Source: Pardosa pseudoannulata
Lineage: Eukaryota > Arthropoda > Arachnida > Araneae > Lycosidae
DNA length: 64,000 bases
Assembly (NCBI GenBank): GCA_032207245.1
Contig: CM063508.1
Span: forward strand, 117,177,917-117,241,916
Reading direction: 5' to 3'
Part shown: positions 1-11,618 of the stretch, in pieces
How the letters are laid out: each line of letters opens with the position of its first letter
How positions within the stretch are numbered: the first letter of the stretch is position 1
Notes under the pieces: model-generated
Seen by the model: the letters and a program-made list of their open reading frames with translations, nothing else
Database searches by the model: none
Told to the model about the DNA's origin: nothing
Translations under genes and position numbers: made by a program

Positions 1-942
1 AGAGTAAATATGGGCTCTTAAATATATAAAAAACTTATAAATAAGAAGTTTTATGTTCAAATGAGGTAATTCTTTAGTTTCCTCAAAATCATATTGGTCT
101 TTATTTTTTTTTCCTAATTATTAAATCTCTTAACATTAGAAAATAGAGGCAATAACACAAAGAGGAAGAACAAATTATGCACAGATATGCAAAAATCTCA
201 ATTTTTAAGGAAATTTTGTGCTCTTTACTTTTAATGTACGGATTTATTTTCTTCAAATTTGAAAATAATTATATTTCTTGAGGTATACTAATCCTAAATA
301 GACTAAATATAATAAAATTTTAATTTAAAGAAAAATTTTATATCTAGTAAATCTGACTCGTTCTCTAAATATAGTATTCTTGAATAAAAAGGATAAGATT
401 AAATTTCAAAGTTTTAAAACTTAGCTGTCCTTTGAATGAGACTGTGGGATAAAATGGTTTAAATGCCAGTTTAATTTAAACCGTAGAACTGGCTTTTATA
501 CCGAAATATGATTTTTGATTGTTATTCAATTTTCTAATTTTCAATTTTTAATCAATCAATTTTCAATTTTTTTTCTCACTTATTTCTTAATTTTTTAATT
601 ATTTTATAACTTAAATTCTTAATTCTTCACTCAATTTCCAATTTTTGTTAATTTGTATATAACTCAATCTTTATTCGTGTTTTCTGTTGAATGTTATATT
701 TTTATTGTTACTTTAATCTGTTTTAGAACCTTTCTTTTTTATTTTTTGTCAAAATTTTTTATCCAAATTTCGTATTTAATTTTTTGCCACATCTTGTTTG
801 GTGCAGTTTGTCCCTAAAGGATTTAGCTCCATTAAACTTCAATCAACCAACCAACCAACCAACCAACCAGTTTAATTCGTTACTTATAGAAAGCTATAAC
901 TTATGTAGACTTTGAATATCAAGTACTATTAACTACTGATTA
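1..942. other. AT-rich DNA without recognisable gene; short (CAAC)n run
   Basis: I see no coding or RNA gene here. The only distinct feature is a tetranucleotide run of CAAC at about 844-869, immediately before the piggyBac-like relic. Confidence 0.6.
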
Positions 943-1520
943 TTAACCCCTTACTGTATGATTTAATAATGAAAAACTGTGGAGGAAATAACCATTTAAT
1001 TTTTATTTAAAAAAACTTGTTTCATTTTACAATTCTTACATATTCTTAATTAAAATCCACTTTTTACATAGTGTTAAATAATATCAGAAACAGTAAAATT
1101 AAGAAAATTATCAAAGCAAAACATTAATAAGGTATACAGATAATAGTCTTCAAGCTAGTGGTATTTTTCAAAACAAAGTGCAAAGGAATTCTTAATTGTT
1201 TACACCGCCAAGTAGTCTCACTTTTAATTTGATTCTTGTAACACACACGGCATTTCTTAGTAGGTTTTCTTTTATTCTGACTCATTAATTTGGCAATGAC
1301 TTGTACCAAGAAATTCTAAATAAAAATATGAAATAGTGACTTGTGATTTTCACAAGTGATAAAAGTGTTGCCAAATTCAGTACACTAGAAATTTTAAACT
1401 AAATTAATTATCATATTTAACAGTAACTTTAATCGCATGACGAGTGTAGCTCGTCATTGTGCGGTATGGAATGAAAAACTAATGACGAGCTAGACTCGTG
1501 ATTTTACCGGAAGGGGTTAA
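943..1520 (-). mobile_element. Truncated piggyBac-like element with TTAA target duplication
   Basis: The element is bounded by TTAA at 943-946 and 1517-1520, the target site used by piggyBac transposons. Directly inside, both ends read CCCCTT in inverted orientation; beyond that the two ends diverge. Near the right end are two short hairpins (about 1437-1460 and 1482-1504) built on GACGAG/CTCGTC. On the minus strand it keeps a piece of transposase C-terminus (1124-1309). At 578 bp including both TTAA copies it is far shorter than a complete piggyBac element, so it is an internal-deletion derivative. The TTAA pair, inverted CCCCTT and transposase piece are seen; the family assignment is inferred from them. 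Confidence 0.75.
1124..1309 (-). pseudogene. piggyBac transposase C-terminal fragment (cysteine-rich zinc-binding tail)
   Basis: A 61-residue open frame resembles the extreme C-terminus of piggyBac-type transposases, where a basic stretch leads into a cysteine-rich zinc-binding tail. Visible here is KKCRVCYKN, followed about a dozen residues later by WRCKQ and an LHFVLKN segment matching the end of the tail. Several cysteines and histidines expected in the second half appear to be lost. The DDD catalytic core is absent, so this cannot act as a transposase. It lies inside the TTAA-bounded element at 943-1520 with its 3' end toward the left terminus, as expected for a deletion derivative that kept one end. 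The Met start is only the first ATG of the open stretch. Confidence 0.6.
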
Positions 1521-2769
1521 AGAATCTTTTCATTTATTTATATCTTTGATTAATTTATACTTTTTTAATAGTCAGTTACATAACAAATGATAAATTCTGT
1601 TCAGCCTAATTATTTCTAAAACTTGGCACTTGGATACATTTTATTCTAAAGTTTTAATTATTAAAAAAGTAAATTCTTAGTATAGTTTCAATGTTTTATA
1701 CTATCATGATTCTGCTTTGTGTTCTCAAGGCAATAATTACATTGTTAGTCATTTTTAAATGAAAATAAAATGTACTATGTAACATGAAGTTCAAAAAATA
1801 AAATAAAATGTAATATGTAGCATAAAGTTCAAGTAAAACATGAAAGCATGAAATTAGTATTTTTCCTTTTTGCAGAACTTATACAAACGAAAGAATTTGT
1901 AATCATTCAATATCTTTAATGAAACTTAATTATTTGACAAATATCTTTTGATTTACATTTAATGCACTAATTACTGTATCCTTAACATATGTGACTGCAC
2001 TTTGTATAAGTAATTGTAGTACTATCAACTCTATAAACTACTTATAATTAAAAGAAAAAATTGTTTTAATTATATATATTAAGAGTTTGTACAAAGGTAA
2101 TTAAAACATTAAATATGTATATAAATATGTCAGAAGTTTTATCATGTATTTAGAAATGAGAGTAAAGGATTTATGATTTATTGAACTGTGAAGCAGAAAT
2201 AATAACTTTTAAGGCTATTTTCAGAGAAATGTGAAGAATTGTAGATAGTCTACATTAGTTCATAGTTTCTTGTAGATTATTTAAGTGGATTAAACATATA
2301 TAATATCTGACTATTTTTTAATTTTAGAATTTTAATCTTCTGTTGCTGTACTTTTACGTAGTGTTAACAGCTCGAAAATTGTTTTATAGAACGTTCATTG
2401 GACACTGAACATTTTTTTTTCTTTGTTGTGTCTTTTTCTATGTAAAAATAGTATATTTTTACTAATGAAAATGATGTTTTACTCTAATACTGATGAGTTA
2501 TTTGTAAACCATTTTCCATGTCTTGTACTGTTTTGTACACTGATGAATGGTATCATTTTGAAAAGAATTTACCATTATCAAGTTCATCTTGCTGTTTACC
2601 ATGCATTCATGTATAGATGTGAGACAGTTTTCTGTACATTGACTTCTCATTTAGTGATTTAAATTATGTAGTTTAGTTGTAATTTGGGAGAGTTTCAGTT
2701 AACTTTGTGTCAGTTTCTTTTTCTCATCGTGGAACAGTGAGTAATTTATTTTCTTTGCTGAAATTATCT
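1521..2769. other. AT-rich DNA, nothing recognised
   Basis: No RNA gene, repeat boundary or convincing coding frame was found. A 79-codon open stretch at 2423-2662 has low-complexity composition and no family resemblance. Confidence 0.5.
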
Positions 2770-2777
2770 CTTTGAAG

Positions 2778-3931
2778 CAGTGGCGTGCAGTAGGTGTTCA
2801 AGCAGTGTGTGCAGAGAGCAGCAACAACAATAATAATAATAAAACCATAAAAATGTACATTAAACACTTCCTTAACGTTTATTATTCATTTGAACACAAA
2901 ATCCATACGTCTATTCGTATTACTAATAAAATAACGAAAATCTTATATTTCCACGAAAAACTTCCAGCACACGAAACTTTCAGCAAACTTAGCACCACAC
3001 GGCGCCCGCCGCTGCGGTGCCTCATCAGGATGCTTATTGGTGCCGACAAACCGAAAGTCTAGTCCACGTGCAGAGGATTTCACTGCACGCTGGCTCGATA
3101 GAACGAACTGTTTCTCGTTCGGTCAGTGGATTAAATTATATTAATTGTTTTTGACATTTGGAAATCATATATTCTGCGAAAAACATCTTGACAATTTTTA
3201 AAAACAAAACCAAGGATATGGTGTTACAGATATAACTTATATACTGTCTGCAAAACACAATGAATGGTAAAATTTGGATTGTTCTGTTAGAATTCGTTTC
3301 TTTTTTGTCTAACAAAACAAAATTGTTTTTCAGCGAATTATTTCTATAAATATAATACATCACCGAAATTACTATACCACACTAAAACATTTCCCTTTAT
3401 ATTGATGAAATACTTTTTTTATATTTCCATGAAAACAAAATCTTACAATATATAAATTTAAACATTAACCGTCTGCAAAATCGTATGGCCAGTTAATCAG
3501 TTAAAAAACCAGAAGCGCTTCAGCACGTAAGTCCCCGGTCTAATACAACGCTTAATAAACCGTACCTTCGGATGATTCTGAATGCCAAGTGCAGGAAAAA
3601 TAGCTGCACTTGCCTCAGTGCCATAGTATGTTGTTTTTCTCCTGTAGCCCATACATATAAAGCGTGATTTTCAATTTAGTGCGCAGTGCGTACACGTCAA
3701 AATTTCCTATGTTCGTTTGCTTTTGAACGCGCTACGTGGTGCAGCACCTAGTACCGCACGCATTGCGAGAATACAAGCAAGCAAATCAGCATAATATTTG
3801 AATATATTATAAATAATATTTATTATATACCATATAAAGATAGGTAGACATAGGGGCAGAAAATTATTGCCTCTCATAATTTTCCTAGGGTGTGCAGTGC
3901 ACACCCTGCACATATGGACCGCACGCCACTG
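2778..3931. mobile_element. hAT-like non-autonomous DNA element with 8-bp target duplication
   Basis: The outermost bases of both ends are CAGTGGCGTGC in inverted orientation; the match continues as (A/G)GT with one mismatch. Immediately outside is a perfect 8-bp direct duplication CTTTGAAG at 2770-2777 and 3932-3939. An 8-bp duplication together with CAG..CTG ends is the signature of the hAT superfamily. The interior (1,154 bp in total) has no transposase-like frame, so the element would have depended on a transposase supplied elsewhere. Both terminal regions contain repeated GTGCAG/CTGCAC words that may be subterminal binding motifs; that last point is inference. Confidence 0.8.
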
Positions 3932-3939
3932 CTTTGAAG

Positions 3940-4458
3940 ATATTTAATATTGTTAATATATTTTCTTGTACATAATTTAATTACGAGATGACACTGTGTA
4001 TTGCAATTCTGAAGCAGACTGTATATATACATATTTATTTATTTTATTTATATATACATTTACTGTTTCAGTGAGTTAATAAAAGACTGAATATGTTCTT
4101 TTCCCGCTTGTTTTTGGAAGATACATATTTGAAAACCAGACTGATAATAAGGTTTATAATATTTTCCTGGACTTATAGCTTGTGCCCGAAAATGATTAAA
4201 GTTACCTGATTGATGTCACATTATAATGAAAATCCTAGTTCTTTAGTTTAGTATTCACCCCTGACTTGACAGTTTGTACTTTTACATTCTCGCATACGTA
4301 GTAGAGGGGAAATATTGTAATCGTCCAAAAATTCTACCTCGAAATTTTGATTGATCAGGACCGTAACTAGGGTGTAGCAAAGTGGGCATTTGCTACGGGC
4401 GCATCAGTTTTAGGGTCGTCGCACCAGGACCGTAGCCAGAAATTATGTTCGGAGGGGG
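3940..4458. other. Intergenic DNA with two transposon-terminus-like motifs
   Basis: CAGGACCGTAACTAG starts at 4356 and a close relative, CAGGACCGTAGCCAG, starts at 4425, each followed by G-rich sequence. They resemble the starts of DNA-transposon termini, but I could not find a matching inverted end in the window. The rest is featureless AT-rich DNA. Confidence 0.4.
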
Positions 4459-5003
4459 ACCAAGGGGAAAGACACTCTTCTTTGTGAATGATACTTCAAT
4501 AAAACTACAGGTTTTCTTATGCATCTATACCCCTAATCAGTACCATAACACCAAGGGGAAAGACACTCTTCTTTGTGAATGATACTTCAATAAAACTACA
4601 GGTTTTCTTATGCATCTATACCCCTAATCAGTACCATAACACCAAGGGGGAAAGACATCTTCTTGTGAATGATATTTCAATAAAACTAGGTTTTCTTATG
4701 CATCTATACCCCTAATCAGTACCATAACATCAAGGGGAAAGACACTCTTCTTTGTGAATGATACTTCAATAAAACTACAGGTTTTCTTATGCATCTATAC
4801 CCCTAATCAGTACCATAACACCAAGGGGAAAGACACTCTTCTTTGTGAATGATATTTCAATAAAACTACAGGTTTTCTTATGCATCTATACCCCTAATCA
4901 GTACCATAACACCAAGGGGAAAGACACTCTTCTTTGTGAATGATATTTCAATAAAACTACAGGTTTTCTTATGCATCTATACCCCTAATGAGTACCATAA
5001 CAC
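4459..5003. repeat. 91-bp minisatellite, six near-identical copies
   Basis: Six head-to-tail copies of a ~91-bp unit beginning ACCAAGGGGAAAGACA and ending CAGTACCATAAC. Copies start near 4459, 4550, 4641, 4730, 4821 and 4912. Differences are few: the third copy has an extra G and lacks a few bases, and the last ends in GAGTACC. The array starts straight after the CAGGACCGTAGCCAG motif at 4425, suggesting it belongs to the interior of an element that starts there. Confidence 0.9.
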
Positions 5004-6180
5004 AATGTGGTTTTAAAATAACAAAATGATTAAAAAAATGATATAATGAATAAATTTAAAGCTTTGAATGTGTAATGATGTATCACGATAAATTGAATAA
5101 TAAAATTAACATTAAAAACCGTGTTGTAATGTACTTACAACCTTAACACCAGTGTTCGGTTACAAAGGGGAAACACAGTAAGAATATAACACTTTATATT
5201 GAGATTCAGACATTTATTCTGTACATTCATTTACAAATTGATCCTTGATTATCGTGTATCATAATCATCAATTATTTATGTCTTATATTTACACCATAAT
5301 TATTACAATTCTCTTTATAATGCGTTATTACTCAATAACAAGGTTAAATTATTAACATAGGCCTAAGTGACTGTAAATATTATTTTATCTTTACCTCCAT
5401 TAAAGGCACAGGGGAGCAGGCAGTTGCTTTCCTCACGCGATATGTCGGTCCTTCAGTGGGTCCAAAGGATCAAGCAGGGGCTTTCCTCATGTAGTGAGTG
5501 TTGGTTCGGGCGCACGGGACGAGTTGGTGCTGGTGAGCGGGGCTTAGGATTTTTATGCCCCGCCTCTCTCGAATCCCGATTTGAACTCCTCTCTCTAACT
5601 TCGTTTCCCAACTCCTCATCTCGGTTTTAACGCCCCTTTTTCTTCCTTTCCAATCGTTTGTTTGGTGAAATTTTCCCACATCTGCAACCCCTTCGGCAGT
5701 GCAGGTGGGCTCATTAAAATAGCCCCTTTTGTGAAAGCTGACATTTTTAGCCCCTGCCCCCATAACTCACGGTTACATCTCTGTGCGAGCCTGACCGTTA
5801 CGCTGCCATTCTGTGATCTATACCTTCTCTGCAGGGGTCTCTAAACTCGACGTGAACAATCGGAGTCCTAAATTCCTCTAGGAAATTTCTCCCACAGCTG
5901 TGCATGCACCATCGTGCATGCTGTGCAGACCATCGTGAGAAAGTACCTCGGTACAAACCGTTATTACATTTATTCGTTTAAATTTCTCTCTTATTTAGCT
6001 AAATACCAAAATCTAGTCTAATGTAATACTTTGAAGCTATTTTAGAAGATAAAATCTGTCTCAAAATACTCACAATGGAGCACCCCAGACATTATACAAT
6101 AGATTATGGAAAATGATCTTGAGACGAATGACCAAGAGGCGTTACTCAGACATGAGTGGGCCGCGGCCGGGGTGCCACCC
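5004..6180. other. Unassigned DNA, moderately GC-rich at 5400-5900
   Basis: No gene recognised. Overlapping open stretches occur on both strands at about 5367-5844 but none resembles a known family. At 5832 the motif CAGGGGTCTCTAAACTC resembles a hAT terminus, without a partner end. Confidence 0.4.
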
Positions 6181-6385
6181 CCCAGGCCGGGCGCGGAGGC
6201 ACTGTCCGCGAGCTAGCGGGGAGGCACACGCCGTGACCCCTGGGGAGGGGGTACTAGGCTGCCCGGCCGGGGGTCCCGCCGGGCGGTCGGGCTACTGAGC
6301 GCGCCCCCTACTCACTTCCACCACCACGGGGGTGCTGCGCGGCCGCCGGGGGGCCGTGCGGCCCCGCCGCCCGCCGGGGGTAGAT
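6150..6385. other. Isolated island of extreme GC content
   Basis: By hand count 6181-6360 is about 79% G+C, in a region otherwise strongly AT-rich. The change is abrupt at both sides. It contains long G/C runs and GGCCGG/CCGCCGG words. It lies just beyond the 3' end of a minus-strand LINE fragment. No frame in it resembles a known protein. It could be part of the LINE 3' region, a separate insertion, or an assembly artefact; I cannot choose between these. Confidence 0.7.
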
Positions 6386-6414
6386 AAAAGCCTACGGCCC
6401 AAAACATTTATGGC

Positions 6415-7118
6415 CAATTTATTTATTTATTTATTTTATGTTTTTTGGCACAAAATCCTCGGGGGATATACTGCGCCATACAAGTTCTGTTAGAGTATAC
6501 ATACAAGACACAAATAAAAATTTACATGAAAAATTACTAAAATACAATCAAAAATCTAAAATGTATATAAGTGAAATTTTCCAAAGAAACTGGTAACAGA
6601 GATCATATTTCATATAGCAGTCCTGAACGGCGGAGAAAGGGAAACAAGTCCGCATGCTGTGCTTCCCCAATAATAGTCCCAAGATCAGGCAACGAAGTTT
6701 TAAAATATTCCAAATACATCCGCCGGAAGCAACAGCACGAAGTCAGGAAGTGTACAACTGTTTGAGGTGACTTGCAAAAAGCACACTGGAGAGGTGCTTT
6801 CCCAAGTAACAAATGTGCATGAATGAGCGGGCAGTGTCCCACGCGAAGACGCGTGAGAACAACGTCGCACCCTCTCACAGACAGCGGTGGCCATATATTC
6901 AAGTGTCCCATGATGCTACGCAGTTTATTTTGCTCTTGCAAGTCTCAACGTCGCTGCCAGTCAATGCGAGTCTTTTTCTTAACGAGAGTTCTTACGTCGC
7001 ATAAGGGAATATCGTTGTAGAACAGACTTGACGGATTTTTTGCCGCATTATCAGCAAGATCATTCTCATAAATTCCAACATGACTTGGAATCCAACACAA
7101 TATTATTTTATATCCCCT
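6415..7118 (-). mobile_element. Non-LTR retrotransposon (LINE) 3' fragment with tetranucleotide tail
   Basis: On the minus strand an RNase H remnant is followed by the C-terminal region typical of Jockey/R1-type LINEs, then an AT-rich 3' untranslated stretch ending in (AAAT)n at about 6418-6437. Endonuclease and reverse transcriptase are missing, as expected for a 5'-truncated copy. The exact LINE clade is uncertain. Confidence 0.7.
6603..7118 (-). pseudogene. LINE ORF2 remnant: RNase H end plus C-terminal cysteine motif
   Basis: Reading the minus strand from about 7118, the conserved RNase H stretch CWIPSHVGI is followed by DLADNAAK, which carries the last acidic residue region of RNase H. 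After one in-frame stop or frame change near 6945 the open frame 6941-6603 shows VVLTRLRVGHCPLIHAHLL, then a C-x2-C pair (CAFCKSP) and H-F-x4-C, the zinc-binding C-terminal motif found after RNase H in many arthropod LINEs, and ends near a GLLYEI motif usual for these proteins. The protein is broken and 5' truncated, hence not functional. Confidence 0.7.
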
Positions 7119-7614
7119 AAGCTTCCCCTAATGCCATAACAACATTGGCCCAACGTAACGTTGCTAGCTTGGCGAAGACTTTATGAGCCCCGTGGTCGGC
7201 ATGGCTTATATTTGCCAAAAGGTTGAAGGGTCAGTGGGATTAACTTCCAGATATAGGAAACGGTGCACAGCTGAAAAAAAAGTTCGTGGGTCCATATTTC
7301 TTACAAGCAGTTTATTTGCTACTTCTGCTATACTTGCGACTCCCGATGCTGATTCCCGAGCATTGCGTGTTTTTTTTTTTTAAGTTTAAAAAAATGTGCT
7401 GCCATAGCTAAGAAGCAGTTATTACTTATGTGATACTCTTAATATCTTTTGTAAAATTAAGAAGAACATCACTAACGAAAATAGTTACTTTTCTTTTCAA
7501 TTAGTATACACCATACAGGACATACATCTATAATTTCGTCACTTTCTTGTTCCGTTCATTCAAAATACATCCCACACTCGGAAGTGACGGTCCATTGTCC
7601 AAATCGGAAGTCCA
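7119..7614. other. Unassigned repeat-like DNA with poly-T
   Basis: The stretch 7119-7381 has higher GC than its surroundings and ends in a run of T on the plus strand (7369-7381), which read on the minus strand would be a poly-A tract at one end of a retroposed sequence. No open frame resembles a known family. Confidence 0.35.
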
Positions 7615-7714
7615 AATGTCCGTAGCCGTTCAGAATCTACTTTTAAGCAGTAGGTCCTGTCTCATTAGCGTTCATGTAGCAAAAAGTAGACCGCAGTGCT
7701 CCAAACCAAACTAA
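7615..7714 (+). mobile_element. SINE copy, head-truncated (CCAAACC-tailed family)
   Basis: This matches, with scattered changes, the body of the SINE that is best preserved (on the minus strand) at 40303-41413: a TCCGTAGCC motif, then AGTAGGTCC..TCTCATTAG, then AGTAGACCGCAGTGCTCC and the tail CCAAACCAAACTAAA. The tRNA-like promoter head is absent. Confidence 0.65.
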
Positions 7715-8307
7715 AGCCTTCTCGAACTGAAACGCCGAGCAGAAAATACGCGTGCTCGCGTAAAATATCCGAATCAAAGAGGTCATCAAATGGTTAGCAT
7801 ATTGTGCCCGATTTGGGTTTCGAGGCCTGGTTGTATCTGTGTTTTGTCTCTGTCTCCTCATAGGGAGTGTTTCTACAGGGCATTCCCGTAATAAAAATGG
7901 CAACAAATCAGCAAATTGTAAGAAAAATGCTAATAAAGACAAATGCCCCGCATATGTAATTGAAAAAAATAGATGAAGATGATTATTTTGAAATTATTTG
8001 TCAAGTAGAAAGCAAAAATTAATCATAGCAAGAAGTTTATGACGTGAAGGATCAAAGAAGGAATCACACATTTAAAATACTAATGTAGGGGGAGGAGTGA
8101 ACAAGGTAAATGGCACATGATAAACAAAAAAATTTCATACGGACGATTTAAAGATTATGTAAATCCTGATTTCGAAGAGGTGTGAATAAACCCGGGAATT
8201 TATAATAAATAAAATTTTGGAACTTTGAGAAAATCATTTTACAATGTTTTACATTTATTTTTTCAACAGTGGCTATTTAAAAAACTGGCATATTATTTTT
8301 AAGAGAT

Positions 8308-8311
<4 letters not shown>
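7715..8311. other. Intergenic AT-rich DNA
   Basis: No gene or repeat with a defined boundary was recognised. Confidence 0.4.
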
Positions 8312-8359
<48 letters not shown>

Positions 8360-8687
8360 ATATATTCAAGGAATAATAGTAGTGATCATTTAAATGATTT
8401 TATAGTAGTACTTATGTAATCAATTACCCTGTTAGTCTTATCAAACACATAACTGGTTGCTTGAATTTTAATTGCTAATATGATAATTATGTACATTATT
8501 TTTTATCATTATTTATTATGTAAATTGCTTTATTCTAAACTTTTCCTCTCCTTTTATAATATAAAAATGCATATCTTTAAATTTAAAATAACAGTTTATT
8601 ATTTTTTGTAATACATATATCATTTAAAGGTGTCATCAAATAACACTGTTGCATTTTGTGTCTAATTCCTACACACACACATATTAT

Positions 8688-8751
<64 letters not shown>

Positions 8752-9126
8752 TATTTTTTTATTTATGTTTTATTCAAGGAATAATAGCAATGAGCATTTA
8801 AATGATTTTATAGTAGTACTTATGTAATCAATTACCCTGTTAGTCTTATCAAACACATAACTGGTTGCTTCAATTTAAATTGCCAATATAATAATTATAT
8901 ACATTATTTTTTATCATATTTATTATGTAAATTGCTTTATGCTAAAACTTTTCCCCTCCATTATAATAAAAATACATATCTTTAAATTTAAAATAACAGT
9001 TATTATTTTTTGTAATACATATATCATTTAAAGGTGTCATCAAAAAACACTGTTGCATTTTGTGTCCAATTCCTACACACACACATATTATTTATATATA
9101 TATATATATATATTTAATATTATATT

Positions 9127-9168
<42 letters not shown>

Positions 9169-9177
9169 AAAGAGAGA
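8312..9177. repeat. Duplicated ~320-bp block separated by (TA)n microsatellites
   Basis: A unique block at about 8367-8690 (from CAAGGAATAATAG to ACACACACATATTA) recurs almost unchanged at 8774-9091, 407 bp downstream. Each copy is flanked by (TA)n runs: 8312-8366, 8692-8757 and 9092-9151. The last run is followed by (GA)n at 9152-9177. The layout suggests unequal exchange or slippage between TA tracts copied the block. Confidence 0.85.
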
Positions 9178-9828
9178 TGTTATCCAAGAAAAAGGATTTA
9201 TGGGTTTTGTGACACTATAGATTATTGCCTAATATTTATGTAATAATAAAAATATTGGTATTTTCAAAGGAAAAATATACTTTCAAGCTAACAGATACCT
9301 TGCCAAATATAGTTAGTTAATCCCAATTATTCAATTTTTTTCATAGCATATATCGTTAATTTTGCGAAAATTAAACTTTTGAGGTCTACACAACAAAGAC
9401 AGATAAAATGGTGGTTCTCTTGTGTCATAAAAGTTGGCGACTTCAAAAATACTTCAAATTCCATGTTTTGGAAATTTTCAAAATTCTCTTAAAAAAAACG
9501 GTGTTTTTCCGTTTTTTCCACTCCTCACAACTCTACGGACGATACAATACAAAGTGATTTTAATTATTAAATTACTTAGAGATTCCAAATTAGGGAACCT
9601 GCAAATCCCACATCTACAGTATAAGGTATTGATTAAAAATTTGGAAATATTTTATATTTACAACAAATCAGGATTTCTGTAGTCTGATGTATTGAAAAAG
9701 GTTCGTTCATGTGTACAGAGCATTCGTACTTTCGTAGTAACATGTAAAAGAATACTCCCTTTTCAAGACGAATGAGTGGGACCAAGACTCCTTTCCTACG
9801 GGTTGTGTTTGAGTATGTATTTTAAATA
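9178..9828. other. Intergenic AT-rich DNA
   Basis: An 82-codon open stretch at 9434-9682 has no recognisable motif. Nothing else was found. Confidence 0.4.
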
Positions 9829-10843
9829 TCCTCTATATAATAATAGTCTAAGTTATTTGTCCGTCTGTACTTGAATTTATGAAGTGGTTGGACCTGGAAT
9901 GGATAGAGGTATCCATATTGGATTTTTGATGAGTTAGGGTTAGCAAAATTCAAAGCGAGTAAAGTTTATCTTCTTCTAAACTATCGATCCGATTCTAAAA
10001 TACATTGGCATAAATATGCTTTACATCATAGCAAAAAATACTGTCGTCTCTAAAGCCTTCGAAATCCACCCCTTCTCCCTTTTCGGGCGTTTAATGCCGT
10101 TATTTCGAGCCCTAATTTCTCCGTTTAAGAGCGAGCAAACGATTAAATTTATCAATTTTCACATAATAAATAGGTAAAAATAACATCTCTTTCGAGCATT
10201 ATGAAGTCACTCCTTCAACCATCTCATTTAATCATTTCTTATCTTAAAATATTTAAATATCATCTGCATATTATTTTCATACGTTTTATCACAGAACTTA
10301 GATATTACGTAAATAATTTTCTTTTGTATTTGGTTTAAATAATAGATTAGGTACTTATGTGATAATTTCAAATATAATCATGGGTTACCTTTTGTTGCAA
10401 TGAAAATTTTATCACCGGTATTAACGACAAATTGTTTTCATAAAAGTCTAGGAGTCTATTTCACAGACTAATAAATATCTAGATTTTAAGTTATTTATCT
10501 TTGAAAATTAAGAAGTATGTCCGTTTATGTGTTTGTTTTTTATACATAACTACACGGTTTGCAATCGATTTGCCAAATTTTGGACATCATTCATATATGT
10601 CTCCAAATAATCACTGTTGATATTAAAACCTCTGCTGTCCATTCTATCAAGTAATACGACAGGATAAACTAAAGTTGGTAACTAACATAAGGTCAGTAAA
10701 GTTTTTTTAATGTTAATTTTATATTTTACCATGTTCAAAACTTTTCGAGATAATTCTAAACTTACAAGATAAATTTGAGTCAGATAAAGTAACAGACAAA
10801 TAAGCATATATCTTATTACTTATCCCGTCGTATGACGGGCTAT
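9829..10843 (+). mobile_element. Possible Helitron-like element (weak)
   Basis: The left side starts TCCTCTATATAATAATAG after an A, resembling TC-initiated Helitron 5' ends. About 1 kb downstream is a perfect 6-bp hairpin, CCCGTC (10824-10829) and GACGGG (10834-10839) with loop GTAT, followed by CTAT. Helitrons end in a hairpin followed by CTRR; here the fourth base fits poorly. There is no Rep/helicase coding sequence. This is a suggestion only. Confidence 0.25.
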
Positions 10844-11618
10844 ATGCAATTATCTTATATTTACTTATGCTTTGTTTTAAAAAAATACATATTTCTTATT
10901 CTACGTTAAGATTATATTTTATACCTGTACAGTATCCCGTCACCATATTAAAATTCGGCATATGCCGTTTAATTACAAAAAAAATTAAAACCGTTATTCT
11001 TACCAGATACACCATGATTAAAAGCTTTTTTGGACTGTAAATTTAATAAATTTATCCAGATATGCATCGATATCAGCTCTAATAACTGCTGACCCAGTGA
11101 TGTACTAGCCACTTGGGTCGGTTTTGTACTTGCCGCCCTTTTCGAATCAATTAAATAATGTTTTTTTTTAATAAACTTGTATGAATAATTTTAATGAGAT
11201 AAACCATTACTTCAACTTGAATTTCAGAAAAAGTACGAGAAAATATTTTTTAATTTTATATTTTATAAATAAGTAGAATTACGTCTGTTCCGGTGCATCC
11301 GGAACAAAACAACTCAACTTTTCTGTGATTCGTTTTCGGCGCAATTCAGAACTTTCTAGGAGTTGCAGTTCACATCGAGTACGCATCCGCACGGCAGCTG
11401 GCATGCTGTCCGCTTTCCATTTTGTTTCGCACATGCACATTTTTATGTCATACTTGTTTTTGTGTTGTATAAAATTAGTTTTTTGTGTTTGAAAAGAAGT
11501 GTTTTCATTCACATAATTAACCACATCGCAACAACGTCTTTTTAATAAGTGAATGTACGTGGGTCACTCTGAAATTTTTGAGATAGAACTAGGTTTTTAA
11601 AATTATACTTACAAAATC
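10844..11618. other. Intergenic DNA
   Basis: No gene recognised. Short overlapping open stretches on both strands at 11279-11545 lack family motifs. This may include the 3' flank of the mariner copy next to it, but no terminal repeat was identified. Confidence 0.4.

Noticed and set aside
5832..5848. CAGGGGTCTCTAAACTC as a hAT end
   Set aside because: No partner terminus or 8-bp duplication could be paired with it.
6113..6298. 61-codon Arg/Pro/Gly-rich ORF in the GC island
   Set aside because: The composition is what any frame in such GC-rich DNA would give; no motif is visible.
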